Shown: positions 54,602 through 64,000 of the stretch, piece by piece
Layout of the letters: each line of letters begins with the position of its first letter
Position numbering within the stretch: the stretch's first letter is position 1
NCBI GenBank assembly: GCA_963703655.1
Contig: CAVPFA010000006.1
Span: 434,001 to 498,000, forward strand
Origin: CAVPFA01 sp963703655
GTDB taxonomy: Bacteria; Actinomycetota; Acidimicrobiia; Acidimicrobiales; Bog-793
Reading direction: 5' to 3'
Length of the DNA stretch: 64,000 nucleotides
Notes under the pieces: generated by a model
Databases searched by the model: none
Seen by the model: the letters and a program-made list of their open reading frames with translations, nothing else
What the model was told of the DNA's origin: nothing
Translations under genes and position numbers: made by a program

Positions 54602-55702
54602 ATGCGCATACTGGCCTACAACTGGCGTGATTTGGCACACCCTCACGCGGGTGGAGCCGAGGTCTACCTCCAATCGGTGGCGGCCGAGTGGGTGAAGAGC
54701 GGTCACGAAGTCACGATCTTCTGTGCTGCAGTGGCGGGCCAACCTTCAGAGGATCTCGTGGACGGCGTGACGATACTTCGGCGCGGTGGGCGTCTCGGCG
54801 TCTATCGGGAAGCTCGCCGCTACTGGAACAAAGAAGGCCAGGGCAACCACGACCTCGTGATCGACAGCGTCAACACGAAGCCACTTCTCTGTCCGCGCTT
54901 CGTGAAGGACACGCCCGTTGTGGCCATCATCTACCAGGTGGCCAAAGAGGTCTGGAACTACGAGACGCCGTGGCCGATCTCGATGCTCGGACGCTTCGTG
55001 CTGGAGCCCGCGTGGCTACGTGAGTACCGAGATGTTCCGGTCGTCACGATCTCCAAGTCGAGCCGCGAGTCTCTCGAGGAGTACGGACTTCGGCGCGTCA
55101 CGGTGGTGCCGGCAGGTTGGAAGCCCAGCGTGCGGCCGCCTTCGATCGGTAGAGAGCAAGACCCCACCATCGCGTTCCTCGGTCGCCTGAGCCCCAACAA
55201 ACGGCCTGACCATGCCCTGCGGGCGTTCCAGCTCGTCAAAAACAGGCTGCCAAGTGCCGCACTGTGGATGATGGGAAGCGGTCCAATGGAACAGACCTTG
55301 AGGCAAAGCGCTCCTACAGGCACGCTTCTACTCGGTCGTGTGTCGGAGAATGAAAAGCGAGTCCGCCTAGCGCGATCACACGTCCTGATAGCGACCTCTG
55401 TCCGGGAAGGGTGGGGTCTCGCAGTGACAGAGGCGGCAGCAATGGGGACACCCACGATCGCGTACGATATGCCCGGACTGCGCGACTCTGTCGTCGCTTC
55501 GGGAGGCGCACTCACCGCACCTACGCCAGCGGCTTTGGCCTCTGCCCTGGTCGATCACCTGGGCAACGAGAACCAGGGCCGACGAGCGAGCCTCCAGGCG
55601 TCGATTGGTGGCGTCCTTCCCTGGAAGGAGGTTGCCGACGCCCTACTCTGCATTGCGCAAGACACCCAACCTGCGAACCCCGGTGCCGTTCGCGTGCGAT
55701 GA
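54602..55702 (+). CDS. GT4-family glycosyltransferase
   Basis: 366 residues. It begins RILAYNWRDLAHPHAGGAEV and has the donor motifs IAFLGRLSPNKRPDHALRAF, LLGRVSENEKRVRLARSHVL and EGWGLAVTEAAAMGTPTIAY. The first motif (DxxHPxAGGAE) is typical of surface-glycan GT4 enzymes. It starts 17 bases after the fusion protein gene and its stop overlaps the next gene (ATGA). Confidence 0.92.
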   Translation: MRILAYNWRDLAHPHAGGAEVYLQSVAAEWVKSGHEVTIFCAAVAGQPSEDLVDGVTILRRGGRLGVYREARRYWNKEGQGNHDLVIDSVNTKPLLCPRFVKDTPVVAIIYQVAKEVWNYETPWPISMLGRFVLEPAWLREYRDVPVVTISKSSRESLEEYGLRRVTVVPAGWKPSVRPPSIGREQDPTIAFLGRLSPNKRPDHALRAFQLVKNRLPSAALWMMGSGPMEQTLRQSAPTGTLLLGRVSENEKRVRLARSHVLIATSVREGWGLAVTEAAAMGTPTIAYDMPGLRDSVVASGGALTAPTPAALASALVDHLGNENQGRRASLQASIGGVLPWKEVADALLCIAQDTQPANPGAVRVR

Positions 55703-56733
55703 GGGACCTCGGTCGAGAAGGCTACGTGCACCGCCGACACAAACGGGTCCTACTGGTAGGCATAACCGCAGCATCGCTCGCGCTGGGGATTGCAGGGATT
55801 CTGGCGGCGACCGTCACGACGCCGAGCTCCCCAGACGCGTGCTGAGAGCCGCGATCAGCCGTTCGATCCATATCGCCAGGGGTCCCTCTTCGAATCAGCA
55901 CTGGACTTCCCCGCACTACCACCCTCTACACGACTACAGCCGAGCAGCTGTCAGACAGCACGCTCCTGCTCTTGGGAAGAAGCGATCACGTCCTGAAGAT
56001 GGCCGCCATGCCGGGTGTAGGACTCCTGATACAGCCGCCCGCATACGCTGACTGGAGCGGATCACGCAATCTCCGACCAGGCTGGAATACCCTCACGTGG
56101 AAGACGGCGCTTCCGAGCGAGTGGAGCTATCTCGCGGTGAGTGGCGCAAGTGTCCGAAAGGGCGTGCTGTCAGTCGACGAGCAGAAGGCGGCTAACCCTG
56201 GGCAAGGCGGACCTTCAGTAATTTTGCGAGCCCGCGTGTGGGCAAGGCCGGTACGGTACTTCGCCCAACAGACACTGAACAAAGGCCCTGGCCTTCATGT
56301 CGCAGCCAACTGCGACGTGGCGGCCGGCAAGGCGACCAATGAGCACGAGCTCTGGTGGACACTGCGGAATCGGGCTGGCCCGAATGACGGACCAGAGTTG
56401 GTTTTAGGCGCATCAGTCGGCACGGCGTGCGTGTCAGCCTACTTCGGTCCGTCCGGCTCCTACTTACTAGGCTTCTACACCAAATCCCCGACGGCTTCAT
56501 CTCCAGAGATTTGCCTTTGGCAACTTCCCCTGGGGCCATGTTTGTCGTTGCCGGGCATCAGCCCAAGCTCGACGTGGAGGCGATGGACGGCGAATCTCAG
56601 TACTAACAAAGCGGAGCTATACCTATACGCACCATCTCAGGGGAAGCGGTCGGTTGTCGACTATGGGGATATTTCGATCTACGCGGTTTCGTATCCTGCG
56701 CCTGTGCTGCTTGCAGGCATCCCTAAGAGATGA
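55699..56733 (+). pseudogene. Exported accessory protein of the polysaccharide locus, in-frame stop
   Basis: From the ATG at 55699 the frame gives a signal anchor (RVLLVGITAASLALGIAGIL), meets TGA at 55843-55845, and then stays open in the same frame for 296 codons to 56733. The part after the stop is protein-like throughout (PGVPLRISTGLPRTTTLYTT, WNTLTWKTALPSEWSYLAVS) and has cysteines and Trp-rich strands of an extracytoplasmic beta domain. The paralogous position before the second large membrane protein is held by an intact exported protein (59979). The TGA is a nonsense mutation or sequence error. Four-base overlaps join it to both neighbours. Confidence 0.65.
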
Positions 56734-59140
56734 CCGACACGACGTCATGGCTGCCATCAGGCGTTATCGGCTCTCCGCTTGAGCATGCGCTGAACCAGAG
56801 GGTCAGAGGAGCTCTGGCGGCTCGCTCAATTCTGCGATGGAGCGGCTGGCCGTATGTCGTCATCCTCTTCGCGGCCCTGAACGTGGTGACGTGGTTCCCC
56901 TCGGCGCAGCCGATCGGTTGGCGTGACAGCGGCTTTTTGACCTTCTCGTACCATCCGGCACTTCTGGCGCATGTCGACAGTTATCCGTGGAACCCCCTCG
57001 ATCAACTCGGGGTTCCCAATGCCAGCGGTATGGCAGCCCTGCCGTTCGCCTTGTGGTTCTGGGTTGCCTCGATCCTTGGTGTGACCTCGGGCGTTGCACA
57101 GGCCGTCCTCTACTACTTGCTCCAGGTCGAGCGCGATGTGCCTCATGTATCTCCTTCTCTTGCGCCTTCTTGATGCGCAAAGGAGCTCGTCAAGAGCAAC
57201 CGCGTGTCTAGGCGCGCTGTTCTACAACTTCTCGCTGCTCAGCATTGAGAACTACTGGATGATCGGCAACACGAGCATCGCACTCCTTCCCCTGATTCCA
57301 GCCGTCCTGCTGGGCATTGAGGCAATTGTTGGAGGCGGACGGCCCGTGCCGGTTGCCCTAAGGCTCGGCGTTGCGTGTACCTGCCTGCTTGGCGCCGCCG
57401 CGAATCCTGCGTACGTCTTGCCCTTGATCCCGATATCTGTCGTCTACTTGGCGGGCCGACTAGCAGGCTCTGGTTGGCGGTCGGCAGGGCTTATCCTGTT
57501 GCGAGTAGCTGTAGTGGCGGGTTTTACGGCACTATTGCTTTCCTGGTACCTTTTGCCCGCGATCGCCGATGTTGGCGCGTTCTACCAGTCGGTGATCTCC
57601 GAGTTGAAACCACTAGTGCTGCTGCGCGAAGCAGATCTGAACGCTAGCTTCACGGACCTGCTTCGTTTCAAGGCATTTAGGACGTATACCCCTGCGTTTG
57701 CAGCCTATTGGGCTCCGTCCTGGCGCCTAGCATACGACACACCGTTGTTCGAGGCCTTGTCGGCTGTACTGGTCTCCGTGGTAGTGCTTGGAGTCTTCGC
57801 CCGATGGAGGCGCCAGCTCATTCGCGCGGCCACTGTCCTGTGGATTGGCGGGATTATCCTTTGTCTGGGCGGGTCAGGCCTCCTTGGATCGCTCTACGTT
57901 TGGGCCATAAGCCATGTCCCTTACTTTGGTGCATTCCGGGACCCAACGAACAAATGGACTCCTTTCGTGTTGGCGGGCGCGACGCTGCTTTTCGCCTCCG
58001 GCAGTGGATGGTTGCTGAACTGCAGGGTGATACGCGAAGGAGCGGGCAGGCAAGTGACTGCCTGCGCGATTCTGGGCGGTGTCATCCTGGCTTACGGCTT
58101 TCCGATGTGGCTCGGTGGCCTTGGAGATCCCGCGATTCGGGGGCCGGGATGGACAATCAGTCGGGGGGTCACGGTGCCGCGAGCATACGAAGAGGCAAGA
58201 GCGTATCTGGACCATCAGAGTGGGTGGTTTCGGGTGCTTGTGCTGCCATTGAGCACCTCCGGATACCGGTGGTTCGAGTGGCAGACGCGGGTATGACGGG
58301 CCTGATCTGTCGTGGCTTCAACTGGGCGTGCCCACGGTCTCCGGAGCCGTGGCAGGTTCGGGGCCGAGTGGCTCCGTGCTCAGCGGCCTGGCCGCGCTTC
58401 CATTGCCCAGCCAGCTTGTGCTAGCCGAGCGGCTGGGTTGCAGGTACGTGGTCGTTGAGTCTGATGTGGTGAGTGTGAGCGGACCTTTGTCGCTCAACAC
58501 TCTCGGGTTGCAGAAGCCGAGCTCTCTCGTCGGTGCGGTCAAGCGGGCGGGGGGCGTCACCGTGTTTCGCTCCGGCTCGGTGCAGGTGCTTCGTCTTCCG
58601 TCGGCCCGAGTCGGAAGTCTGGTGTCGTACTCGACCCTTGATCCGGTGAGTACCGGGTCAGCCAGCACGATCGTGTCCTGGCGATCGGTGAGTCCGACGT
58701 CGTTCGTGATTCGAGTCAGCGGCCTGGAAGCCTCGGGAGAGCTCGAACTCGCCGAGACATACGCAAGCCAATGGAGCGCTCGAGTCCTCAGCACCTCGAC
58801 CGTTCCTCCCAACAGTGGTTTCTCAGGGAGTCAGGCGACGGCGTCGAACGCTCCGCAGCCAGGTACGTATCTTCGGCACGTGGAGGCCGACGGTTATGCA
58901 AACGCTTGGATCATCCGGGCCCGCGGCTCGAAGACGACAATCGAGATCTCAGTGCAGTACACAGAACGGACAAGCGAAGAGGTCGGAGAAGTGGTGTCAA
59001 CGGTGCTGGCGCTAGTTCTGGCGACTGGCGAGCTTGCCAGAATCGCCTTTCGACGACGGAATCGCGCACGTCTCGCTGATCAAGGCAGGGGTTCGCCGCA
59101 AGGCGGGACACGAGAGTTACATGGTGCAGGAGCCCTATGA
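56730..59140 (+). pseudogene. Large GT-C-like membrane protein, two frameshifts
   Basis: Three frames joined at about 57130-57135 (one extra base) and about 58285-58290 (one missing base) give a continuous protein of about 803 residues. The first frame has QPIGWRDSGFLTFSYHPALL and NPLDQLGVPNASGMAALPFA; the second carries about ten helices; the third begins GYDGPDLSWLQLGVPTVSGA and holds an extracytoplasmic domain and a last helix. The size, the N-terminal WRDS loop and layout match the intact gene at 60707, which resembles AftD-like arabinofuranosyltransferases or YfhO-type proteins. A polyprenyl-linked sugar transferase is inferred. Confidence 0.75.
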
Positions 59141-59982
59141 CAGGTGGCAACACGATCCCGAGGCCGCCGCCTGAAGTTACCGTGGTCGTTCCGACGCGCA
59201 ACTCGGCCAGGACCATTGAGGCGTGCCTCCGGTCGATCAGGACTCAGACCGTGCCCGTGACGGTCGTCGTCGTAGACAACGGATCGATCGACGGGACGGC
59301 TCGCCTCGCCTACGAGATCGCCGACCTCGTCCTTGATGGCGGCCCTGAGCGTTCCGCCCAGCGCAACCGAGGAGCCGACGCGAGACCCGCGCCTATCGTC
59401 GGGTTCATTGACTCCGACATGATCCTCTCGTCCGAGGTCGTCGAGCAATCGGTGGAGACGCTAGATGCCCCGGACGTCGCGGCAAGGGGGAGTAAACCTG
59501 CAGCCGTGGTCGTGCCCGAGCGGACCATCGGCGAAGGCTACTGGAGTCGTGTTCGCGCCTTCGAGAGGTCGTTTTACGTGGGCTCCGACGACGTCGAGGC
59601 TGCCCGCTTCTATACCTGGGACGTGTTCGAGTCCCTAGGTGGCTTCGACGAGGACCTCACTGGTGCCGAGGACTGGGATCTCACGATCCGCGCCCGCGAG
59701 CTGGGGCCGGTGATGCGCATCGAGGCGATGATCGATCACGACGAAGGCCACGTCCGGTACTTCGACGCCTGCAGAAAGAAGGGTTACTACGCGGAAGGAC
59801 TTCGCCGCTTCACGCTAAAGCATGGCGCCGGCACTATCGGGAAGGCGGCCTTCGACCGGCCCTATCTGCGAAGGCCGAGAACGCTCGTCTGCCCGCTCGG
59901 GGCGGGGTTGGTGGCCCTCAAGGCCGGGGAGCTGGTCTCGGTCACCACCGCCATCGCCCGCAGGCAGTTCTCAAAGTCATGA
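59137..59982 (+). CDS. GT2-family glycosyltransferase
   Basis: 281 residues. The GT-A signature is present: EVTVVVPTRNSARTIEACLR, VVVVDNGSIDGTARLA and the DxD-like GFIDSDMILS, followed by GGFDEDLTGAEDWDLTIRAR, the ED(W)D motif of inverting GT2 enzymes. One weak hydrophobic segment lies at the C-terminus. It would transfer a sugar from a nucleotide donor. It overlaps both neighbours by four bases. Confidence 0.92.
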   Translation: MTGGNTIPRPPPEVTVVVPTRNSARTIEACLRSIRTQTVPVTVVVVDNGSIDGTARLAYEIADLVLDGGPERSAQRNRGADARPAPIVGFIDSDMILSSEVVEQSVETLDAPDVAARGSKPAAVVVPERTIGEGYWSRVRAFERSFYVGSDDVEAARFYTWDVFESLGGFDEDLTGAEDWDLTIRARELGPVMRIEAMIDHDEGHVRYFDACRKKGYYAEGLRRFTLKHGAGTIGKAAFDRPYLRRPRTLVCPLGAGLVALKAGELVSVTTAIARRQFSKS

Positions 59983-60710
59983 GCATCGGATCGAGGTTCG
60001 GGTCAGGCACTCAGACGACCAGACTCCTTCTCGCTGCCGCGCTGGCGACGGCGCTTCTACTGCCTCTCGTGAGCGCAGTACGCCGAGACGCACCCGTTCT
60101 CCTCGCTCGGCGAAGTGCGGGGTTGAGACTGACCACTCCGATGCTAACCAGAACCAGCAGGCGCGCTGTGACTTGCTCGTACATCTATGGCGGCTACATC
60201 CGAAACGAAAATGCGTCTGTCTTTGTTGCGGGTGCCTTTCGATTGACGCTCGACTTTGGAGATGCGGCTGGCCGGTTCGAAAGAAGAGCGCTCGTCACAG
60301 GTCGTAACTTGCTTCCCTTGCAGGAGTATGCATACCTTGGCATCTTACACGGTCAGCCGTGCTCTTTACACCTGCTGGGCTCGTCTTTGGAGGCTTCCCG
60401 GTGGAAGAAACTCTTCGGTCCGGTTCAGCCGCTCATTCTGGTGAGTTCGGCCAGCGTGGTCGATAACGGTGGTTTCAGGGAGGGTTATTGGAGAGTGTGC
60501 GCGACCACGAACGGCCTTGACGTGCTCAGGTCCGTGACAGGAACCGTGCTAGTGGTCCGGAGGGGCGATCGCTTGCGAGCGGGAGGCGTGACCGGGCTCG
60601 GGTCGATTGGGGTCGACCAGACGAGCTGTGGTATCGCCCGGCTCTCCGGGTCACCCTCGGAGGGCGATTCGGTCGTCGTGTCCCTGCACGCAAGCGAGTC
60701 CGAAGCGTGA
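59979..60710 (+). CDS. Exported hypothetical protein of the polysaccharide locus
   Basis: 243 residues with a signal anchor (RLLLAAALATALLLPLVSAV) and a mature beta-rich domain (TCSYIYGGYIRNENASVFVA, VSSASVVDNGGFREGYWRVC) with several cysteines. I do not recognise a family. It occupies the same place before a large membrane protein as the exported gene at 55699, so both may assist the membrane enzyme that follows. Coupled on both sides by 4-nt overlaps. Confidence 0.75.
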   Translation: MSIGSRFGSGTQTTRLLLAAALATALLLPLVSAVRRDAPVLLARRSAGLRLTTPMLTRTSRRAVTCSYIYGGYIRNENASVFVAGAFRLTLDFGDAAGRFERRALVTGRNLLPLQEYAYLGILHGQPCSLHLLGSSLEASRWKKLFGPVQPLILVSSASVVDNGGFREGYWRVCATTNGLDVLRSVTGTVLVVRRGDRLRAGGVTGLGSIGVDQTSCGIARLSGSPSEGDSVVVSLHASESEA

Positions 60711-63172
60711 CGGTCGCCACCGAATCGGGTTTGCGCCGGCTTCGTGCGAGCCTGATACCTCAACTCGAGACAAAGAGGAGAGAAACTCAATGGAAAGCAG
60801 GCGTGCTTTTCCTTGCGGTGTCGGTGCCGATTGTGGCCAGCTGGTATCGCGGCGCGACGTACGTGGGGGGAAGTGACGACTCCTTTCCGCTAGCCCTCAG
60901 GGATGTTGAGCGATACAGCCAGTTGGTTGGAGCGCCGCTAGTTGCACCTGATCCGAGAAAGCTGCCCTTTCTCCTGCCGTGGGGACTGGTTTTGCACGCT
61001 TGGCGACTGATAGGCATTCCCTGGAGCGGCCACTTCGCCCAGCTGAGCCTGAACGTCGCCCTGATGGCGCTTGCCGGCTTGGGTGGGTTCAAGCTGACTC
61101 AGTGGGCGCTGCCGAGGGTTCACATAGCTGGAGCAGTCGTCGGTGGTCTCATCTACGAGCTGAACCTGTTCGGTGCCACCATCATCTGGAACGAGCAGTC
61201 CTTATTGGTGTTTCACTACGCCCTCATGCCGTGGGCGTGGCTTGCCTGGGACAAAGCACTCAAATCACCCACTCCGACGACGATCGCAAGAGCCACGGCG
61301 ATCTGGGTTATCTGTCTGTGCCCGTCCTATGTGACCACTCCGTCGGTTGTGACTGACGTTTCGCTGTTCGTCGGTCTCGCCCTATGGCGCATTGCTACGC
61401 GAAAGTCACAGCGGTGGAAGTGTGTTGTCGCGGCACTGACTGTCGTCGCTGCGGTGTCCTTGTGCAGCCTCTTTTGGATAGTCCCTCTCGTCCACTATTT
61501 CGGGTCCGAGTACACCTTTGGGACGGCCGCGGGGCCTTTGCAAGGATTGCTCACCCTGAACTCCGTCCCACTCAACGGGGCAATTCGTTTTGGGGGATTC
61601 TGGGGACTCACGAGCGGCTACGACGGCAGCCCGTACTTCCCGTGGGCGTCGACATATTTGAGCTGGGCGTACGGGATTGGGTACGCCATTCCTGTTCTGG
61701 CGTTCGTGGGGCTTTTGACAGCAGGTCGAGGGCCAAGAAGGATTCGCAAGGCCGGACGGGATGGGTCGGTCGGCGGGACTGAGCGACAAGCGACTGAGGA
61801 TGGGCTCAACGACAAGGCAGAGGCTGCCGTTGGGCTAGGCGGCCTCCCTCCGGGGAAGCAGGCCCCGAGGGTGCCTGCTGGGGTGCCCGGCGCTGTGCTG
61901 ATCCTTGCAATTGTCGCGGAAGCGTCCATCTTTATGGCGACGGGGACTGACTTTCCGCTTGGCCCCCTGAAGTTGTGGCTCCTGACCCGAAGCCATCTCG
62001 CGGCCGAGTTTCGAAGCATTTACCAGCGATTTGAAACCTACGTGCCGCTCGGGATCGCGCCATTGGCCGGGATCGGGACTTCCTCGCTGCTTCGCCATAG
62101 TGAGCGTGGTACCGAGACCCAGGTAGTCGAGAGGAGCGATCAAAGACGCCGTCTCCGGGTTGCTCGCCAGCGGCCTGAGCTGGGGCGGCGAGCATGGACG
62201 GTCGTAGTGTTCGCCGTTGTCTTGACGACGACGGTGATCATCCCTGCATATCCGATGATTGTTGGCTCCATCTTTGACCAGTCGGGCGTATTTCCAGCGG
62301 CAAGGGTGGTCGTGCCGAAGCCTTACATCCAACTTGGAGACTGGCTCAGCCGGGTCGACGGCAATCGGGAGCTGGTTCTCCCGCTTCCAATCAGCCAGGC
62401 GGGCCTTTCGGTCCTATCTTGGGCGAACGGAAGTCAGGGCTTCTATGGGACGCAACCGCTTGAACTGTTGACCGATCTGCCAGTCATGGACAGTGCGACT
62501 GCCGGCAGCGCGATTCCCCACGTGCTGGCGGAGATGGCGCGCGGTGCTCCGAGCGCCTGCGGCGACCTGAGAGCGCTGGACGTGGGCTTCATCGTGTTGG
62601 AGACAGATGTCGACTCGCGCTTTATAGCGGGTGAACAGGGATGGATTGGCACTCCGGCGCGGTCCGTCGAAAGGACACTCGATTCTGCGCCAGCGGCAGC
62701 CTGCCTAGCACCAGCACTCCGTTTTGGTCCAGTGTTGACGTGGCGAGTCACTGGACATTTCGTGTCGCCGCTGTCGTGGCAGAGAAGCTGCGAGAGCTCA
62801 CCGTCCTCAGTGGGTGGACCCGCAATGGGTGGACAGACAGCTGATGCGGAAGCTGTGGGTACCGATGGTTGGAAGCTCCTGGAGCCACCGCCTATCTGGG
62901 CGCGTTGCGTGGTTCTTGCGATTCCATTTGATTCAGCGTGGAGCTTGCAAGGTGGGCCGCCGAAAGATGTGGGAGGTCTTACGGGGTTCACGCTGGCGGG
63001 AGTTCGATTGGGTCCCGGTCACGCACTTGTCTTGACAAACGAAATGGCGGCCACCACGCGATGGCTGCTTTGGCTGGGACTCCTCGGTCTGCTCCTTGCC
63101 CTACTGGCAGCCTACGCTCCAAGCCTACTTTCTCGTGGCTGGTCCGCGACTAGGAAGAAGCGGGGCGACTAA
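60707..63172 (+). CDS. Large GT-C-like membrane protein
   Basis: 821 residues from a GTG at 60707 that overlaps the previous stop (GTGA). About 12 transmembrane helices are visible; the first outer loop has the acidic motif YVGGSDDSFPLALRDVERYS in the place of the catalytic Asp of polyprenyl-phosphate-sugar transferases, and a long extracytoplasmic domain follows at residues 520-780 before a last helix. The pattern resembles AftD-like arabinofuranosyltransferases and YfhO-type proteins. It is the intact counterpart of the broken gene at 56730. Its stop TAA shares bases with the convergent stop of the next gene. Confidence 0.78.
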   Translation: MTVATESGLRRLRASLIPQLETKRRETQWKAGVLFLAVSVPIVASWYRGATYVGGSDDSFPLALRDVERYSQLVGAPLVAPDPRKLPFLLPWGLVLHAWRLIGIPWSGHFAQLSLNVALMALAGLGGFKLTQWALPRVHIAGAVVGGLIYELNLFGATIIWNEQSLLVFHYALMPWAWLAWDKALKSPTPTTIARATAIWVICLCPSYVTTPSVVTDVSLFVGLALWRIATRKSQRWKCVVAALTVVAAVSLCSLFWIVPLVHYFGSEYTFGTAAGPLQGLLTLNSVPLNGAIRFGGFWGLTSGYDGSPYFPWASTYLSWAYGIGYAIPVLAFVGLLTAGRGPRRIRKAGRDGSVGGTERQATEDGLNDKAEAAVGLGGLPPGKQAPRVPAGVPGAVLILAIVAEASIFMATGTDFPLGPLKLWLLTRSHLAAEFRSIYQRFETYVPLGIAPLAGIGTSSLLRHSERGTETQVVERSDQRRRLRVARQRPELGRRAWTVVVFAVVLTTTVIIPAYPMIVGSIFDQSGVFPAARVVVPKPYIQLGDWLSRVDGNRELVLPLPISQAGLSVLSWANGSQGFYGTQPLELLTDLPVMDSATAGSAIPHVLAEMARGAPSACGDLRALDVGFIVLETDVDSRFIAGEQGWIGTPARSVERTLDSAPAAACLAPALRFGPVLTWRVTGHFVSPLSWQRSCESSPSSVGGPAMGGQTADAEAVGTDGWKLLEPPPIWARCVVLAIPFDSAWSLQGGPPKDVGGLTGFTLAGVRLGPGHALVLTNEMAATTRWLLWLGLLGLLLALLAAYAPSLLSRGWSATRKKRGD

Positions 63173-64000
63173 GAACTGAGGTCGGCCGCGAAGGCAAGGA
63201 TATTCTTCGCCGAATAGCGTTCGACGGCAAGGGCACGGCATTGTGCCGGCCATGAAGTCCGGTCCGAATCCCGCAGCTCCAGAAGCAGCTCACGGACTGC
63301 GTCAGGTCGGCCGTCATCAACAAGCCAGCCCGTCGGCGCTGATACGAGGGTGTCGGGAACGGACACGCCGGCGATCTGGCGCGCCCATACTGCTGACCGT
63401 CGCGGGATGACAGAAGGCACACCACACGCGAGTGCCTCGACTACAGGCTTTGCAACGTAAGTGTCGTCCGCCAGACCCCACAGTATGTCGGACTTGCGGT
63501 AGACTTCGGCTAGTCGCTCCTTGTCTGACACATAGCCCAGCTGGGAGACAGCTGCTTTCCTTGACAGATCTCTTATCAGTGATGCATATGGACCATCGCC
63601 AGCAAAGACAAACTCAATACCCGAGTCGGTCCCGCACAATTCGATCACGCTCAAGATGCCTGCGGCCTTCTCCTCATCTTGACGACCGACATAGAGGACG
63701 CGCAAATGTCCAGTCCTCGGCTCGGGAAGCGAGCCACTGAAATACACGTCATCGGCCCAGTGCTCAACGACCCGGATCTTCTCACGGTCAAGGATGCTCG
63801 ACAGATCCTGGAGACTTCCGACCGAGTTCACGTATGCAGCGCTGATGCCCGCCAAGCATCGCCTAAGCGCGAGGAGTCGCGTCTCGGACATCATTCCCAT
63901 GTAGGAGTGATAGGCAAGAATGACCTTCGCTCCCGCGACCTTTGCGTAGGGCAGCGCCGCTACGCTGAGCAGAACTCCATTGACAACTATCGTCTTCGGT
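63169..64000 (-). CDS. GT4-family glycosyltransferase (5' end cut by window edge)
   Basis: The frame is open from the window edge to a TAG at 63169, giving at least 277 residues. The donor domain is seen as LRVLYVGRQDEEKAAGILSV, FVFAGDGPYASLIRDLSRKA and QLGYVSDKERLAEVYRKSDI, and the E-x7-E-like segment VAKPVVEALACGVPSVI is complete. The N-terminal acceptor domain continues outside the window. It is convergent with the large membrane protein, so it belongs to a separate transcript that may continue the polysaccharide locus. Confidence 0.87.
   Translation of the reverse strand, partial: PKTIVVNGVLLSVAALPYAKVAGAKVILAYHSYMGMMSETRLLALRRCLAGISAAYVNSVGSLQDLSSILDREKIRVVEHWADDVYFSGSLPEPRTGHLRVLYVGRQDEEKAAGILSVIELCGTDSGIEFVFAGDGPYASLIRDLSRKAAVSQLGYVSDKERLAEVYRKSDILWGLADDTYVAKPVVEALACGVPSVIPRRSAVWARQIAGVSVPDTLVSAPTGWLVDDGRPDAVRELLLELRDSDRTSWPAQCRALAVERYSAKNILAFAADLSS

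Noticed and set aside
55843..55845. Selenocysteine at the in-frame TGA
   Set aside because: No stable hairpin with a SECIS-like loop is seen directly after the TGA and no selenoprotein family is recognisable.
1..64000. CRISPR arrays, rRNA genes, prophage or replication origin
   Set aside because: No regularly spaced repeats, rRNA sequence, phage structural genes or DnaA-box cluster were seen.

Overview
The window is high-GC DNA that looks like a chromosomal stretch of an actinobacterium, probably an uncultivated one. The evidence is the conserved order rimO-pgsA-cinA-recA, an actinobacterial-type LexA box upstream of recA, frequent GTG starts and 4-nt ATGA/GTGA overlaps, and actinobacterial families (neocarzinostatin-like, alpha-methylacyl-CoA racemase, F420-type nitroreductase relic, large GT-C-like membrane proteins). 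I cannot name the genus.

Layout. 0-14.2 kb: a GNAT fragment, a DsbA-like protein, then a mostly minus-strand housekeeping block: recA, cinA, pgsA, rimO, an alpha-methylacyl-CoA racemase with a hydrolase, and an envelope block of a PH/SHOCT protein, D-Ala-D-Ala ligase, a membrane-anchored MurF-like ligase and a hydrolase. A UvrD-like helicase diverges from it. 14.2-24.6 kb: a helical repeat protein, an Rrf2 regulator, a DUF4349 protein divergent from a sigma/anti-sigma pair, an APC permease, an SGNH hydrolase, neocarzinostatin-like and PAP2 proteins, and a MuiA-like protein. 24.6-31.0 kb: a nitrogen-compound cluster (cyclic amidohydrolase, peptide-type binding protein, GntR regulator, aspartate ammonia-lyase, divergent L-asparaginase) that would take asparagine to aspartate to fumarate. 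31.0-33.5 kb: VapBC and tRNA-Arg, tRNA-His and tRNA-Lys. 33.5-43.5 kb: a TPR-GGDEF diguanylate cyclase, a cupin, an operon of WxL-like protein, DUF916-like protein and membrane GGDEF-EAL protein, a pentapeptide/DinB fusion, a nitroreductase and an ABC1 kinase. 44.4-64 kb: a surface-polysaccharide locus with two divergent GH16 enzymes, several GT4 and GT2 transferases, a flippase-GT2 fusion, three large membrane proteins and two exported accessory proteins, interrupted by an IS605-type tnpB element.

How it fits together. Two c-di-GMP proteins lie next to a WxL-type surface operon and just before the polysaccharide locus, which suggests c-di-GMP control of surface structure (inference). The polysaccharide genes are mostly translationally coupled, and a [glycosyltransferase - exported protein - large membrane protein] module occurs twice.

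Caveat. Nine genes are broken by single-base frameshifts and a tenth by an in-frame stop. Several frameshifts lie in G/C homopolymers where one extra base restores the frame. This points to sequencing or assembly error more than to gene decay, so these genes are described as single loci.
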